This document shows, piece after piece, positions 1 through 11,392 of a stretch of DNA of 64,000 nt. Each line of letters opens with the position of its first letter. Position 1 is the stretch's first letter. This stretch comes from Channallabes apus (Eukaryota; Chordata; Actinopteri; Siluriformes; Clariidae), in the NCBI GenBank assembly GCA_030522415.1, contig CM060109.1, positions 3,812,655-3,876,654 on the forward strand, written 5' to 3'. Under the pieces are notes generated by a model, which saw only the letters and a list, made by a program, of their open reading frames with translations, made no database searches and was not told the origin of the DNA. A program made the position numbers and the translations under genes.

Positions 1-349
1 TGGACAAGAACTGAAACTGGGTTAACACTCAGCAACCAGCAGGTCTGCACCATCGTAGCTCTCTGTCAAAACTTTCTGCCATATGACAAGCAGCGTGAGG
101 CATCCTCTGCTCGGCATCATGTGCGGCTGAGCACTGGACAGCTCAGGCATCCCAAAACAAAGGGTGAATTTACACCAGGTGTGGGGACCATGGCTTGTCG
201 TGTCTTGTGTCTTAGGATCCACCGGATCACCTGGCCAGTGGACAGACTGTTGTCGCCTAGCAGAGGCCATCTTTGTCAGACTCTGTGACATCTATAAGAG
301 CCCTCAACACACAAATTCATTATGCATTGACAAAATGGACAATGATTAA
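1..349. other. Unassigned sequence with weak open frames
   Basis: A short plus-strand open frame at 164-349 (61 codons) and an overlapping minus-strand frame at 22-291 are present. Neither shows a domain I recognise, and there are no convincing splice sites. It could be the end of an old transposon gene or chance. I assign no function. Confidence 0.2.
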
Positions 350-1050
350 AGGGCTGATAAAAAAAATAGACTAATAATTTGTGAAAACTTGTGATTTAAT
401 TGGTGGTGTGTAAATAGTGTCTAAGTTGCAGATTTGATCTCTATATACAGTACATAGATACATGTCTTCTGTTCTTTTTTATTGTTGTTTTATCACCGAT
501 TTTACCAGAAAGACAGTCATTTTTAAGTTTTTCTTTGTATGTATTTCCTCCTAGCATTTAATTTGAGATAATTTTTAAAGAACTGGAAGAAGGTGGAGAG
601 ATAATGAGTGAGTGCAATATATAACTGTATAATGATACCATAATTTGCTAATAAACTTGCATTATATTTTTAAAGAAACTTTATGATTTATTTCTATCAC
701 AAATATCTGTACAAACAGGAGTCAATTAGAGTTTGGCTTTTTTTATAGACTAAAAATGAAAAAATAACAGAATATGATTCTCTTTAAAGTACATCACCAG
801 ATTAATATTTCATTTGTAATGAATTTGCCTTCATTCCAGCAGGACACAGTCATGTAGAGAAGGAAAATACACTGTTGCATTGCTTTTCATGTTGATTCTA
901 TTAATTATTAATTTTAATACAAATTGACTTTTTGTGTGACACAACATAAAGCATTTAACAACAATCTCTAATACTTTTACAAGAACCTAACCTCATGTTA
1001 CGATTAATTAAATTTTTGTGACACTTGTCAGATTTTTATGTTTAAAAAAA
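350..1050. other. AT-rich intergenic stretch
   Basis: I see no coding frame, terminal inverted repeat or recognisable mobile element here. The stretch is AT-rich, with several AATAAA-like hexamers that occur by chance at this composition. Confidence 0.4.
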
Positions 1051-1062
1051 AAACGTCATATG

Positions 1063-1093
1063 CGGGAATCGAACCTGGGACCTTTGGATCCAC
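1063..1093 (-). repeat. tRNA T-arm-like fragment
   Basis: Read on the minus strand this carries a box-B-like T-arm (GGTTCGATTCCCGC) preceded by CCCA. There is no matching D-arm or acceptor stem nearby, so it is a tRNA-derived remnant (SINE or tRNA pseudogene) and not a functional tRNA gene. Confidence 0.4.
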
Positions 1094-1327
1094 AACCTCC
1101 CCCTGCAGAATGCATAAAAATTGTCATTTTTTATGCAAATCTTAAAATTACAATCACATTAGCAGTCTACAACTAGAGGGAAACATCAAAGATGGTAATA
1201 ACTCTCATTTCACTTCATTTTTTCCTCAATTTTTCTTTTTTCTCTTCATTTTTTCTCCTTTTTCCCTTTTCCCCCTTCTTCCCCTTCTTTTCGCCCTCTT
1301 CCCCCCCTCAAGCAGACTATTGTTCCC

Positions 1328-1405
1328 CAGCTTGAGCGCGGCATCCTAGCCACTACACCACGAAGGATTAACGGTTACCACTGCTGAAATGCCGGCTATT
1401 CAACC
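1328..1405 (-). repeat. tRNA-Glu-like 5' half and T-arm-like remnant
   Basis: On the minus strand, 1368-1328 reads like the 5' half of tRNA-Glu: a box-A-like D-arm (TGGTGTAGTGGCTAGGAT) and then an anticodon-arm-like GCCGCGCTC. A degenerate T-arm-like GCGGGTTGAATAGCC lies at about 1390-1405 but is not placed to complete this half. No cloverleaf can be closed. I call it a decayed tRNA-derived repeat. Confidence 0.4.
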
Positions 1406-1569
1406 CGCGACCTTATACACGCGAACCATTGTTTTTTTTTTTCGGGATCTCACCAGGACATTTACAATGGTTCATTTGTAGTAACATATGTCTATAGCAC
1501 AGGCGTTTAGTCAAACATACTTATACCGATCTTTTGCTGTTAATAAACAGAGACCTTTCTGACAAACAA

Positions 1570-1641
1570 CGTGTGTGTGTGTGTCTGTGTGTGTGAATGA
1601 GGCATATAGATGTCGGGAATAGGACAACATACACGCGAAGC

Positions 1642-1676
<35 letters not shown>
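1570..1676. repeat. (GT)n microsatellite, two runs
   Basis: Two GT runs (about 1570-1594 and 1643-1674) are separated by a short unique segment. The motif ACACGCGAA, followed by CCATTG or GCATTG, occurs at both about 1418 and 1630, suggesting a local duplication that carried the tRNA-like remnants. Confidence 0.85.
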
Positions 1677-1796
1677 CTGAGTCTCTCCTTATGTCAGAAA
1701 AGCTTATCGAAGCATAGCGCACTCGCCTCGTTACTAAACGAACATTAGAAAAACTTTATAAATATGTAGTGCAAAAAAAGCATGTACCTTAAAGCA

Positions 1797-1862
1797 GGAA
1801 TCGAACCCGGGTCTCCCACATGAAAGCGCAAAATCCTAACCACTGGACCACCACACTACTGC
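1797..1862 (-). pseudogene. tRNA-Glu-like pseudogene or tRNA-derived SINE head
   Basis: On the minus strand the order is D-arm GGTGGTCCAGTGGTTAGGAT, an anticodon-loop-like CTTTCAT (TTC anticodon position), and a good T-arm CCCGGGTTCGATTCCTGC. The D- and T-arm promoter boxes are well kept, but the anticodon stem is mispaired and the acceptor strands do not pair. This fits a tRNA-Glu-derived pseudogene or SINE head. Confidence 0.55.
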
Positions 1863-1882
1863 AAGGCTGCTGCAACAAACAG

Positions 1883-2118
1883 CACACCACACTCATGTAG
1901 GTGCCATTTTGCTCCCGTGTAGAATAACAATGGCCGACGGCTCTTTTTTTCACTCGGGGCGGGTCTTTGCTAAAACACCAGTGTCAATCAACTGTAGTAG
2001 GAGCGGCCTCTGTCGGTGTGAGTTCATCTTTATCACTGTAGAGTGGTTGTGTACACCCTCTCCTAACACACAATGCAGTCCAAACAGCTTGAAAAAGTCC
2101 ATGTAGCACTGTAGGTGC
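1883..2118. repeat. Unclassified repeat unit with short direct repeat ends
   Basis: The segment is bounded by two direct copies of TGTAGGTGCC (about 1897 and 2110) and has a moderately GC-rich interior unlike its AT-rich neighbours. It abuts the truncated end of the gypsy element. I cannot name its family. Confidence 0.25.
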
Positions 2119-2192
2119 CCTTTAAAATTAACTTGTGTATGACTTGAGACTAATACAGGTATGGTCACACTCTTATTGTTGGGTTGTAGTAA

Positions 2193-4003
2193 CTACTTTT
2201 TTCTTCGCTCATACTGACGGGAGAGGGCGTCGGCCTTGGTGTTCTTTGACCCCGGGCGGTACGAAAGATGGAAATCGTACTGTTCGAAGAACAGGGCCCA
2301 CCATGCCTGTCGTGGGTTCAGTTGCTTGAGGTTGCGGATGGTGAGTAGGTTCTGGTGATCCGTCCAGACGATGAATGGCTCACTGGAACCCTGGAGCCAG
2401 TGACGCCATTCCTCCAAAGCCCACTTTATGCCCAACAGTTCACGGTCCCCTACTCCGTATCGCTGCTGAGTGGGGTTAAATTTTTTGGAGTAGAAGCCAC
2501 ATGGGTGTAGCTTCTGGTCTGGACCTCACTGGGAGAGAACAGCGCCGGCGCCCGCTTCCGACGCGTCCACCTCCCCAACGAATGGTTGGCTGGCATCCAG
2601 ATGGAGGAGAATGGGTGCGGTGGTGAATAGGTGGCAGAGTTTGTGGAAGGCTGAGATGGCGGTTGGGTTGAGTTGGAAGGAATGGGTTGAGAGCCTGGTC
2701 AGTGCAGTGAGTGGTGCTGCAACTGTACTGTAGCCCCGGATAAAGCGACGATAAAAGTTCGCAAACCCGAGAAAGCGTTGGAGCTGCTTTAGTGTCCTGG
2801 GTAGGGGCCAGTGACATACAATCTCCAGCTTCTGCGGGTCCATGGCCACACCCTGGGGCGAGATGACAAAACCCAGGAACGTGGTGGAGTGCTCGTGAAA
2901 AGCACACTTTTCCAGCTTACAGTACAGCTGGTGGGCGAGCAATCTCTTCAGAACAGCTCTAACGTGTCTGGTGTGCTCTTCGGTGGTGTGTGAGTAGATC
3001 AGGATGCCATCTAGATATACGAACACCCATCAGCCTAGCATGTCTCTGAGAACATCGTTAATGAATTGTTGGAAGGCCGAGGGTGCGTTTCAGAGTCCAA
3101 AGGGAATGACCAGGCTCTCGTAATGTCCGGTGGGGGTGATGAAAGCCGTCTTCCACTCATCACCCTCTCTGATGCGCACCAAGTTGTAGGCGCTCCGGAG
3201 GTCCAACTTCGTGAACACGGTTGCACCAGAGAGGGCGTCCAGGGCTGAGTTGGTAAGAGGCAGCGGGTGACGGTTCCTGATGGTGATCTTATTTAGCCCC
3301 CGATAGTCGACACACGGACGAAGTTCGCCCCCTTTCTTCTTCATGAAGAAGAACCCCGCGGCCCCCGGCGAGGAGGATGGCCGGATGGTGCCATTGCGGA
3401 GGGCGCTGGCGACATATTCCTCCATCGCCTGGGTCTCGCTGCTGGAAAGGGAGTAGAGATGGCCGCGGGGGGGGGGGGGGGGGGGGGGGGTTGGAACCTG
3501 GCTGGAGTTCAACGGCCAGGTCATATGGACGGTGAGGTGGCAGGTGGTTGGCCCGGCGTTTACAGAACACCTCCGTCAGGTCCCGATAAGGTGGAGGAAT
3601 GGCGTGGATGTCGATGTCGGGGGCCTCGGACTCACTGGAGCATGTCCCAGCCCGGGCCCGTAGGCAGAGGTCGGTGCAGGTCGGCCCCCACTGAAGGATC
3701 TGGCTTTGTGTCCAGGAAATCAGAGGGTCATGTTGTAGTAGCCAGGGGTATCCAAGGATGAGCGGTGGAGAGGAAATGGGAGTGAGGTGACATTGGATGA
3801 GTTCTTGGTGCTGACCGAGGATGAGAGTGATGGGTTGGTGTATGTAGAGTCAATGAAGTTACCCGCGGCACCGGAATTGATGAACGCGGAACTTCTGACC
3901 CGCTTGTGGTCAAGGTGGAGGGTTACCTGAACCGTGAGTCGGGACGTGGTTGGTCTGATGGTGGCGGAGAGGTGGATGGAGCCCGGTGAGTCTCTCCTGT
4001 CAT
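2193..4003 (-). pseudogene. gypsy pol pseudogene (protease-RT-RNase H), copy A
   Basis: The protease signature reads [12 protein letters not shown] (about 3898-3850). The catalytic Asp of the usual D-S/T-G is Asn, so it should be inactive. The reverse transcriptase pieces include [11 protein letters not shown] and [11 protein letters not shown], then [10 protein letters not shown], where the second Asp of the YxDD box is Gly. RNase H follows with [10 protein letters not shown] and ADALSRQYE. At least three frame changes and one poly-C slippage separate these blocks. Integrase is absent because the copy is truncated near 2130. The gene is dead. Confidence 0.85.
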
Positions 4004-5051
4004 TCACCGGGGTTGGGCGTTTCCCGGACGGGATGGGCAGGTCGCCCGGGGGTGCGCCGCTGAGCCACAGTAGGCGCACAGCCCCTCGCGGTAACGCCTC
4101 TCGAGTTCCGCCACGGTCAGGGAGGCGCGCCCTAGTTGCATGGGTTCCCCGGCTCCGGTGTCAACCACGGCAGGGGGAGGAGATCCGACACGTCCAGGGA
4201 AGGCAGCGGTGGTGGGTGGTGGTCTTGGAGCAGTGTAAGAGTAAGTAGGAGATGGCAGCAGGGTTCGAGGTGCTGGCTTCGGACGGGAGAGGAGGCGCTG
4301 GTCAATGCGGAGGGCTAGCTGGATCAGCCCCTCCAGTGTGGCTGGGAGCTCTCGTCTGGCTAGCTCGTCCTTAATGCGGTTAGTCAGTCCCTCGAAGTAG
4401 GATGTCCAGAGGGCTGCGTCTCCCCATGAGGTCTGGATGGCGAGGGTGCGGAAGTCAGCGATGTACCTGCTCACGGACAATCCTCCCTGCCGCAGATGGT
4501 AGAGCTTCATGTCGGTCTCCACCTCGCCGGCGGGATGTTCAAAGGTCAATTTTAGCTGACGGGTGAACTCGTTGTACGAGTGAGCGGTTTCGGTGTCAGC
4601 GCGCAGGACTGCCGTGGCCCACTCTGCTGCCTGCCCTGATAGCAACGAGACGAGTAGTGCAATGCGCAGCCGGTCGGTGGAGTATTTGGTGTCATTAAAC
4701 TCAAACACCCGTTCCAGCGATGTTAAAAACACACTGCATTTCCCATCCGTGCCATCCCATTTATCTGGGAGTGCAAGAAAAACATCAGAAGGAGGGGGGG
4801 GTTGGTGTAGGGTCGCGGCCGCTGCGGCGGGGGGACCGCTAGCCATGCCATCAACAGCCACCCGGAGGCTTGCGTTCTCCCGCTTAAGCTCCGAAACCTC
4901 GGGCCTCGGGCCTAAGGGCCGCGACGTCTTGGACACTCCGGCGCAGAGTATCGAGCTCACCGGTTAGCTTATTGATAAGCATAGCATGCTGGTCGACCAC
5001 ATCGCATAGGCGCGCGTGATCCGCTGGGTTTACTGCTTTAGGCTCTTTCAT
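4004..5051 (-). pseudogene. gypsy gag polyprotein pseudogene, copy A
   Basis: In the transposon, gag builds the particle and binds RNA. The ATG at 5049-5051 fits the start seen in the inverted copy (MKEPKAV). The first part is out of frame with the long 4960-4004 frame, so a frameshift lies near 4930. A heptad-like coiled coil (ELKRENASLR) is followed by a Pro/Ala linker, a retrotransposon gag core (roughly from SDVFLAL to LALRIDQ), and a zinc knuckle [14 protein letters not shown] of CX2CX4HX4C type close to the C terminus. The frame opens directly into protease sequence, as is usual for this family. Confidence 0.8.
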
Positions 5052-5361
5052 TCTGTCAAGAACTAACCCGAGACGACCAGAAAGACGATAGCTTTAGCAG
5101 TTAGCCCTGTAGCGTGAATGGTAAACCCAAAGGCGGATGGACACGAGCGGGCAGGATAATCACCCGATTTACTATAAGGACTCTCAAAGTGAATGAGCAA
5201 AGGAAAGACACAATCTAACCCTAGTCCTATAAACACACACTCAGTCTGAAAGTAAACCCAAGAAAGTGAGTACTCACGTGAATGGAACCTTTTATGCTTT
5301 CAGGTTTACGACCGTCTTACTTCCGGGTCCTAATGCCGGTCGCGGCTGAGTGCGCATGACA

Positions 5362-5803
5362 GCCTCAAAGCAGCTTTACACAATCAAAAGAATTATTTAA
5401 GTTTGTATGCAATGTGAATGCGTATGAATCAAAATGGTCCGTTTGTCCCTGGTGAGCAAGCCATGGGCAACAGTGGCAAGGAAAAACTCCCTGAGATGGT
5501 GATAGGAAGAAACCTTGAGTGGAACCAGACTCAACAGGGAACCCATCCTCATTTGGGTGAAACAGAAAGCCGGAAATTATCTGCATTTATGCAGTGTGGT
5601 AGGTGGCAGGCAGGTCAGCTATAACAGTTGATGTTAATTGATTTTAATATGGAGTCCAAGTAGTTATTGGAGACTCAGGTAGATTTGTAGGAAGTACCAG
5701 TCCTGAACTATCGGACTGTCAAGTCCCCAGAGAAACAGTTGCCAACACCAGTCGAGGCCAGAACTACTATGAGGAGTGAAAAACACCATTTATCACCAAA
5801 TCT
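5362..5803 (-). mobile_element. L2/CR1-group LINE 3' tail, fragment (arm A)
   Basis: The fragment matches the 3' UTR of the LINE at 54008-58900 (AAAGCAGCTTTACACAATC, GGAAAAACTCCCTGAGATGG, ACTCAACAGGGAACCCATCC). It lies between the gypsy LTR and the Harbinger terminus. The same order is seen inverted at 51889-52330. Confidence 0.7.
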
Positions 5804-6078
5804 GGGGTCTCATTTATCAAGCGTGCGTAAAACAAGTTCTAAACTAGTGCGTATACCAACAGCCGTAAGCACAAGAAAGTTGGGAGTTATCAAACGTGAG
5901 TACACACAGCTGTACGAAATGACTGATGATGAATCGCACTCCTTCTAAATTGTGTGCGTGTGCATAGTAATTTAAATTTGCATACAGAAACGCCCTCAAA
6001 TTACCTTATTTGGCAAACAACCTTCCTTATAAAAACTCAATGCCGCCAGGGCACTATAGAATATTTGAATACGTTATC

Positions 6079-6824
6079 ATGGATCCTGTGAAGAGAGGAA
6101 AGAAAAAAAACTTCACAGACAACGAAGTGGAAGTGCTTTTAAATGAGGTACAATGTAATAAGACAGTTTTGTTTGCTGCTTTTTCAGGCGGAATGTCAAA
6201 GAAAAAAAAAGACTTGGCGTGGGGACAGGTTACTAATGCAGTAAATGCCGTCTCACCTGTATGTAGAACTACTGCAGAAGTCAAGAAAAAGTGGTTTGAT
6301 TTGAAAGTGTCCTCTAAAAAAAGAATTGGAGCCCACAGAAGAGACATCGGTGCCACGGGAGGAAGCCAGAGTCTTATTTCAGTGTCACCATTGGATGACA
6401 AGATAGCGGGAATTATTGGTGAAACGTCAATGAGCGGAGTAATCCCCGATGGTGACACTGAAAGTGCAATCCCATCAACTGCAGGAGAGGCCGAGCCATC
6501 CGAAAATGGTTAGAAGGTTTTCAAATGTTTGTGTTGCGATATATTATTCATATATAAACACACATTGCAAATGATTTGGATTATTCATTTAACATTCATT
6601 TTATAGATCTGCCAGTTTTGCCAGGTCCTGCTCCGCCTTCCACTTCAGCGCGTCCGATGCGTTTCGAGGCACGAGTCCTGACTGATGCGGTTCTGGAAAC
6701 ACAGAAGGAATTAGTGAGCGGCATTGCAAGCATAAAAGAGGAACTGGACCAAATCAATGTGAACTTGAGGAACATTAGTGATTCACTAAATGCATCATGC
6801 AAGTTCAATAAAAGCTCCAAGTGA
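6079..6824 (+). CDS. Harbinger Myb/SANT-like DNA-binding protein (intact, 2 exons)
   Basis: Harbinger elements encode a Myb-like accessory protein that binds the element ends and helps the nuclease reach DNA in the nucleus. Exons 6079-6508 and 6607-6824 join in phase (AATG|GTTAGA donor, TTTTATAG acceptor) to give 215 residues. I chose the ATG at 6079 (MDPVKRGKKKNF). The ATG at 6010 is also in frame and would add 23 residues. The N-terminal helix-rich region (FTDNEVEVLLNEV, then AWGQVTNAVNAV, then VKKKWFDLK) is the Myb/SANT-like trihelix. The C-terminal exon has a coiled-coil-like region (SIKEELDQINVNLRNISDSL). The frame is intact while the partner nuclease is dead. An almost identical inverted copy lies at 50868-51613. 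Confidence 0.8.
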
Positions 6825-6866
6825 TCTCACCATTTTCTCACAATTACTCCTTATTGTGAAACAGAT

Positions 6867-9218
6867 TTAGAACCGTTCGATTATCACTGCTCTTAGCTGC
6901 ACGGCCACAGCATTTGGCATGGGGTCGAAACCTTCTGCCATGTGGCGATCTTCTTGTATCGGCATCTCATCCAGTGGAATACCGTTTTTATTGGCAATAT
7001 TATGCAGCACACTGCATGCTTTAACTATATAGCACACCTAAAGCAAATTTATATTGTATAATAAATAAAATTATATATACAGTATATTATAAATATTGTA
7101 GTTATAAAATATGATTAAAACTTAATTTAAATATTTAAACATTCAAAACCTTGTTGGGTTTGTATTGCAATGTGCCTCCTCTGCCTGACAGACACAGCCA
7201 TTGAGCCTTCAGCAAGCCTATTGCACGTTCTACTGTGCTTCTTGTGCGCTCATGTGCTCGGTTGTAATTCAGCTCCTTTTGGGATACAGGGTTTGCCACT
7301 GGAGTCATCAGCCAGGATTTAAGGGCATATCCTCGATCCCCTGCAATGATGTAGATTAAAATACAGTACACTAGATGGTGTTGAGAAGTAATCTAATTTT
7401 ACAATTATTGAATTTTTTTTTGATTAATCGTTACACACTTACCAATAAGCTAGCCTTCTCCAGCAACGCTTTGCTGAAGACGAAGTCCCACGATGCTGTT
7501 CTGCACAATGAAGGAATCGTGTGTCCCTCCCGGGCTGTTCGCAACGACATTTAGCAGGTTCAAGTGTGCATCACAGATTACCTGCACGTTAATAGAGTGA
7601 TAGCCTTTTCTACAGTAGGTGGACAACCAGACTGCTCATTACCGTCGCGCTCACCGCCGTGGAAACGCGGCAGCGGCCAAAATAAACCAGTAGCATTTCA
7701 AAATAATTCGTGAAATGACCGCCAGGTGGCGCAAATTGACATTTTCCGTCGTCTCGGTTTTTAAATATATTTAGAGCTTAAGTCATAATAAAGTCATAAC
7801 AATATGTTGTAGCGAAGAAATACTACAAGTATGATAATTTACACATCCAAGTACTGTGTCCAACAAACATGAAAAACTATAAATATAAAAAAAATATGAG
7901 TTAGAAAACATTGGTTTTATTTTGTTTAGACAGACTCTCTGTTTTTATCTGTTTAGTGTTATTATTAAAGAAAACAGCACAAGCAACAGCACTAGGGCTT
8001 TTTAAAAGAAAAAAATTATTTCAACAATACTTACAGTTGTTAGAGTTTAAGACATCAAGATTTAAATATAGAAATAACTAAAACAAATAGAGCAAACTTC
8101 CAGAATAGATAATAAAAAAATAAATCAATAAAAAAGATGTATGCAGTATAATCGGGGCCTCTCATTACATTATTCGCTCGCATTTCGTCTGGCACTGAAC
8201 CAAAATATATTGTCTTACATTTGTGAATAAAATATCATTGTTTTTTTCAGAGATTTATTTGTGCAAAATAATATTTATGCAATATAATTACAGGCTCTGG
8301 ATTCGTTTTTTGTTTGCAGTATAAACCAAAATACATCTTACGATTTTTGAGACCCTACACGTGTAGCTTTTCTAATTACACATAATAAAAAGGCTCAGTG
8401 TGTTAACGTTTACGTTGCTTAAATTCGATCCTAAAAAAACTGAAATTAATTTTAATTATAAATTTGTACTGTAATGTTACTACTGTGATTATGAATTCGT
8501 TTAATTACAATGTTTCACTTTATTTTATCTGCAACGACGTGCAGCTGTGGACGACCTGCGCCTCATTAAGCCTGGAGAGAACGAACTGATGCCTGAGGCG
8601 TCAGTCTATAGTTATATAGCGCCACTCAGCGGTAAAAGCCAGCAAACACACAAACCCAAATGCTTTCGCCATACACTGGCGACGGTAGAAGTCACATACT
8701 GCTTGTGCGCCCACTGTATTTACAAATGCAAATTCATCAGCAGTAGGAGCTTTCAGGGCAACATGTGTGCAGTCAACTGCCCCTATTACACTTGGAAATC
8801 CTGCGATGTTATAGAAGTCGGTCATAATTTTTGTCCTTTGCGCTGCGGTCTTTGGAAACGTAATGTACTGTGATGTAAATGATATAATTGCATGTAAAAC
8901 GTGTGGCATAATTCGGCTCACGGTGGGTTGAGAAATACCAGACCTGTCACCAATTTATCTTTGAAATGTGCCTGTGGCTAAAAAGCCAATAGTAGAAAGA
9001 ACCCGAGTGTGCACGGGGACTGCACTGGTGCGCTTTGTCGGCCTCTCCAAAAGTTGCGAGAACTGCTGACACAAATCAAGCAAAATTGCCCTTGGCAAAC
9101 GAAAACGACTAATGAGCCACTCATCACTCTCAGCGAGTAAGTCTGTGCGGTCCCTGAAAACGCCATCTCTGCGCAAAAGTGCTTGTTGCAAATCTTCATG
9201 AAGCGCAAGGTCTGCCAT
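6867..9218 (-). pseudogene. HARBI1-like Harbinger transposase pseudogene, copy A
   Basis: This is a DDE nuclease that would cut and paste the element. The minus-strand order is: an N-terminal region (MADLALHEDLQQALLRRD, 9218); RDRTDLLAESDEWLISRFR; an HTH-like GDRSGISQPTVSRIM; VIGAVDCTHV with the first catalytic Asp (about 8800); then, after the 7613-8716 insertion, VQVICDAHLN and GGTHDSF with the second Asp (7590-7530); then STVERAIGLLK with the catalytic Glu (about 7230); and a last exon VCYIVKACSVLHNIA ending at 6867. Introns with good GT-AG sites lie at about 7340-7455 and 7040-7148. There are in-frame stops at about 8952 (TAA) and in the GEG*LIG segment (TAG, about 7450), plus the insertion, so it cannot make enzyme. 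Confidence 0.85.
7613..8716. mobile_element. TA-flanked non-autonomous DNA transposon, copy 1
   Basis: The ends are imperfect inverted repeats of about 37 bp: CAGTAGGTGGACAACCAG on the left and, in reverse complement, CAGTGGGCGCACAAGCAG on the right. Both run into TACCGTCGC. The element is flanked by TA on both sides (7611-7612, 8717-8718). Removing it and one TA restores the transposase reading (FVN followed by RKGYHSINV). No transposase is encoded. TA duplication suggests mobilisation by a Tc1/mariner-superfamily enzyme. The interior is AT-rich with a GCGCC-containing subterminal block. Confidence 0.85.
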
Positions 9219-9390
9219 TGTAGCATTTCCAAAAACAGTTCTTCAATTGTGGATTTTATATTATTCACAGTTCCAGATAACTCGCCATGTGACTAGGCAA
9301 AAATTAGCCTTGGGTGTCCAGGATAATCAATGTAAATGTTGTAGAATTTGTTTTTATTAGGATTTATTGCCATATCAGCTTCTCAGGCTA

Positions 9391-10364
9391 CAGTGGTTAC
9401 TCAATTGGAATGGTTATTACCGTCATGCTCACCGCCGTTTAAAGGCGACAGCGGCCAAAATAAATCAGTTGCATTTCAAAGTCATTCCTAAAATGGCCGC
9501 CAAGTGGCGCAAAGAAAAATCTGAACCAGAGCTATTGATATGTACTTTATAATAATGAATAAAAAAAACATTGGTTAAATGTTGTTTAGATCAAGTTCAC
9601 TAGCTGACAATTTGATTTGTACAAAGAATAAACTGTTATATAGCATATCTCTGTATCTGTTTATTGTCATTTAAGTTCTGAGTTAATTTAGGTGCTTTAA
9701 ACACATTGTTGGGTTGCTCATGTTGGGTCATATGAGATGTAGTGGGTCATTTACAAATGAACACCTGGTTGGGTTATTTTGACCCAACAAATGGTTTATT
9801 CATTATTCTTTAATTTCTCCAACTGGCAGCCTGCAAAATGTTTGAAATATTACTCTTATTGTGTCACAGGGCTAGTTTTAAGAGTTGTTTAGGCAGGAAT
9901 GTGTGTGTATACAGCTCAAAACCTCCATCAGTTATTAAAGATAGCAAGCAGACTGACTCTCACCATTTTAAAAAAACGTTTGCGACGCAGACGCAGGAGA
10001 ACGTCCTGACAATGTTTTAATTTTATGGTCATTTATTTCAGTTAATAAATCTACTATAAATTTAAAGAACACAAGAAATAAGATGACAAAACCCTACACA
10101 CTTCTTTTCTAATTACACATGATAAAATCTAAAGGCTCACTGTGTTAATATTTATTGTGCTTAAATTTGCTCTTAATAAGATTTGATTTAATTAGAATTC
10201 TACATTTGTACTGTAATTTTAGTACTGTGATTATGAATTCGTTCAACTACAGTGTCTCACTTGATTTTATCGGCTACTACGGGCAGTTCTAAAGGAGCGC
10301 GTCTCATTAATCCAGCAGAGAATGAACTAAGGCATGAGGCGTCAGTCTGTAGTTATATAGATTC
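9391..10364. mobile_element. TA-flanked transposon, copy 2 (old, right end lost)
   Basis: It begins TA|CAGTGGTTACTCAATTGG and continues with GGTTATTACCGTCATGCTCACC, diverged from the start of copy 1. The far part (about 10180-10364) matches the other end of the family (TTAATCCAGCAGAGAATGAAC and GCGTCAGTCTGTAGTTATAT), but the terminal inverted repeat is missing. The middle (9700-9790) holds GGGTTATTTTGACCCAACAA, a small teleost dispersed repeat. Confidence 0.55.
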
Positions 10365-10596
10365 ATATCAAATATTAAGCTGGTTTATTTGAACCTACTT
10401 TATATTATGTTATAATGTAAGTGATTTCGAAAGTTTATTTTAAAGTTTGTTTTACGATTAGAATAGTTCTACATCGCTGACATTTTGGAGCTTCTTCATC
10501 CTTTAATAAATATGCATGGGTAACATTTGTATGGCATATGTGTCACCTTGTATATACAACCAGGTCATGTCTTGATTTGAACAGGTGATAGCTTCT
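10365..10596. other. AT-rich spacer
   Basis: I see no feature here apart from a T-run at about 10595-10611, which is the poly-A tail of the minus-strand LINE that starts after it. Confidence 0.35.
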
Positions 10597-11333
10597 TTTT
10601 TTTTTTTTTTTAGCACTGGGTTTATTTCAAATAATTTGTTGTTTTGGTACTGTTCCCATTCTGCTTGCCATTTATTTGACATATATTGATTTATCAGTGG
10701 TTTGAGGTCAGAGGGTGGGATTTGGCATACGCTAATAGTTTCTGTAAGGGCTTGTCATGCTGCTATATCAGCTTGTTAATTTCCCGTCATTTCACTGTGT
10801 CCTGGAAGAAGATAATATTGTGATGGTTCTTCTGTAGTAGGTTTCCCTTGATTAATATACCAGTGATTATTGGCTAATTTGTTTTAATAGAGTCCAAAGC
10901 TTGTAAGCAGGATTTTGAGTCAGTGAATACTAAGGCGTTTTGTTCCCTTTCTTTTTCAATATGTTCCAGAGCAAGTAACAGAGCCCGGGCTTCTGCCATA
11001 AAGGTGGAAATCTGGTCTGTTATTGTTGCTGCAGAAACGTAGTTGTCCATTTTTGATCCGTCCATGTATATGGGTTTATGGTAGGGTGGACTTGTTGACG
11101 GAATATATACGGATGAGATTCAGCCTTCTTATTATAAGTCAGATCCAGATTGAATTTAAGCTTTTCCAAGCTCCAAGGAGGCATTGGGCAAAAGTGTGTC
11201 TGACTTATACCAGATTTATACCCAAGTTTTCCATGTGAGGTCTGGCGCGTATACCGAAAGGTTTAATGTAGTTTGGTCTGGCCTCATACAGATGCAAATA
11301 TTGGGGGAAGAATATCGGATTATAAGTTGAATT
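10597..11333 (-). mobile_element. Nimb/I-clade LINE 3' part with RNase H domain
   Basis: On the minus strand, an RNase H domain begins YMDGSKMDNYVSAA and continues AEARALLLALEHIE and ALVFTDSKSCLQALDSIK (11065-10874), with the DGS, E and TDS acidic residues visible. Beyond it, the decayed tail (LLPGHSEMTGN) runs to an A-tail near 10605. RNase H after RT is typical of the I group. It continues the Nimb RT at 14771-16330; younger LINE sequence sits between. Confidence 0.75.
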
Positions 11334-11392
11334 TTGTGAATTTGTCTTTATCTTTTGATTGTGTAAAGCTGCTTTATTATATATTACCTATC

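Larger units (their letters stand above)
2130..5361 (-). mobile_element. Ty3/gypsy LTR retrotransposon, copy A, 3'-truncated
   Basis: Read on the minus strand from 5361: an LTR/leader beginning TGTCATGCGC, a gag start at 5051, a CCHC-bearing gag, an aspartic protease, reverse transcriptase and RNase H, fading out near 2130. Integrase, chromodomain and the 3' LTR are missing. All frames are broken. The half from 3738 to 5361 is repeated inverted at 52331-54007, including shared protein defects, so the two are duplicates. A poly-G run (poly-C in the sense direction) at about 3466-3490 is one source of frame slippage. Confidence 0.85.
5804..9288. mobile_element. Harbinger-type DNA transposon, copy A
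   Basis: The left terminus is GGGGTCTCATTTATCAAGCG at 5804. Two genes converge, as in PIF/Harbinger elements: a Myb/SANT-like DNA-binding gene on the plus strand (6079-6824) and a HARBI1-like nuclease on the minus strand (9218-6867). The nuclease gene is interrupted by a 1.1-kb TA-flanked element at 7613-8716. I did not find the right terminus; sequence similarity ends near 9288, and another TA-type element begins at 9391. Confidence 0.8.

Noticed and set aside
1797..1862. A functional tRNA-Glu gene
   Set aside because: The acceptor and anticodon stems do not pair, and there is no terminator T-run in the right place.
3289..3761. Pro-rich and Gly-rich open frames around the poly-G run
   Set aside because: They are alternative frames of gypsy pol created by the homopolymer.
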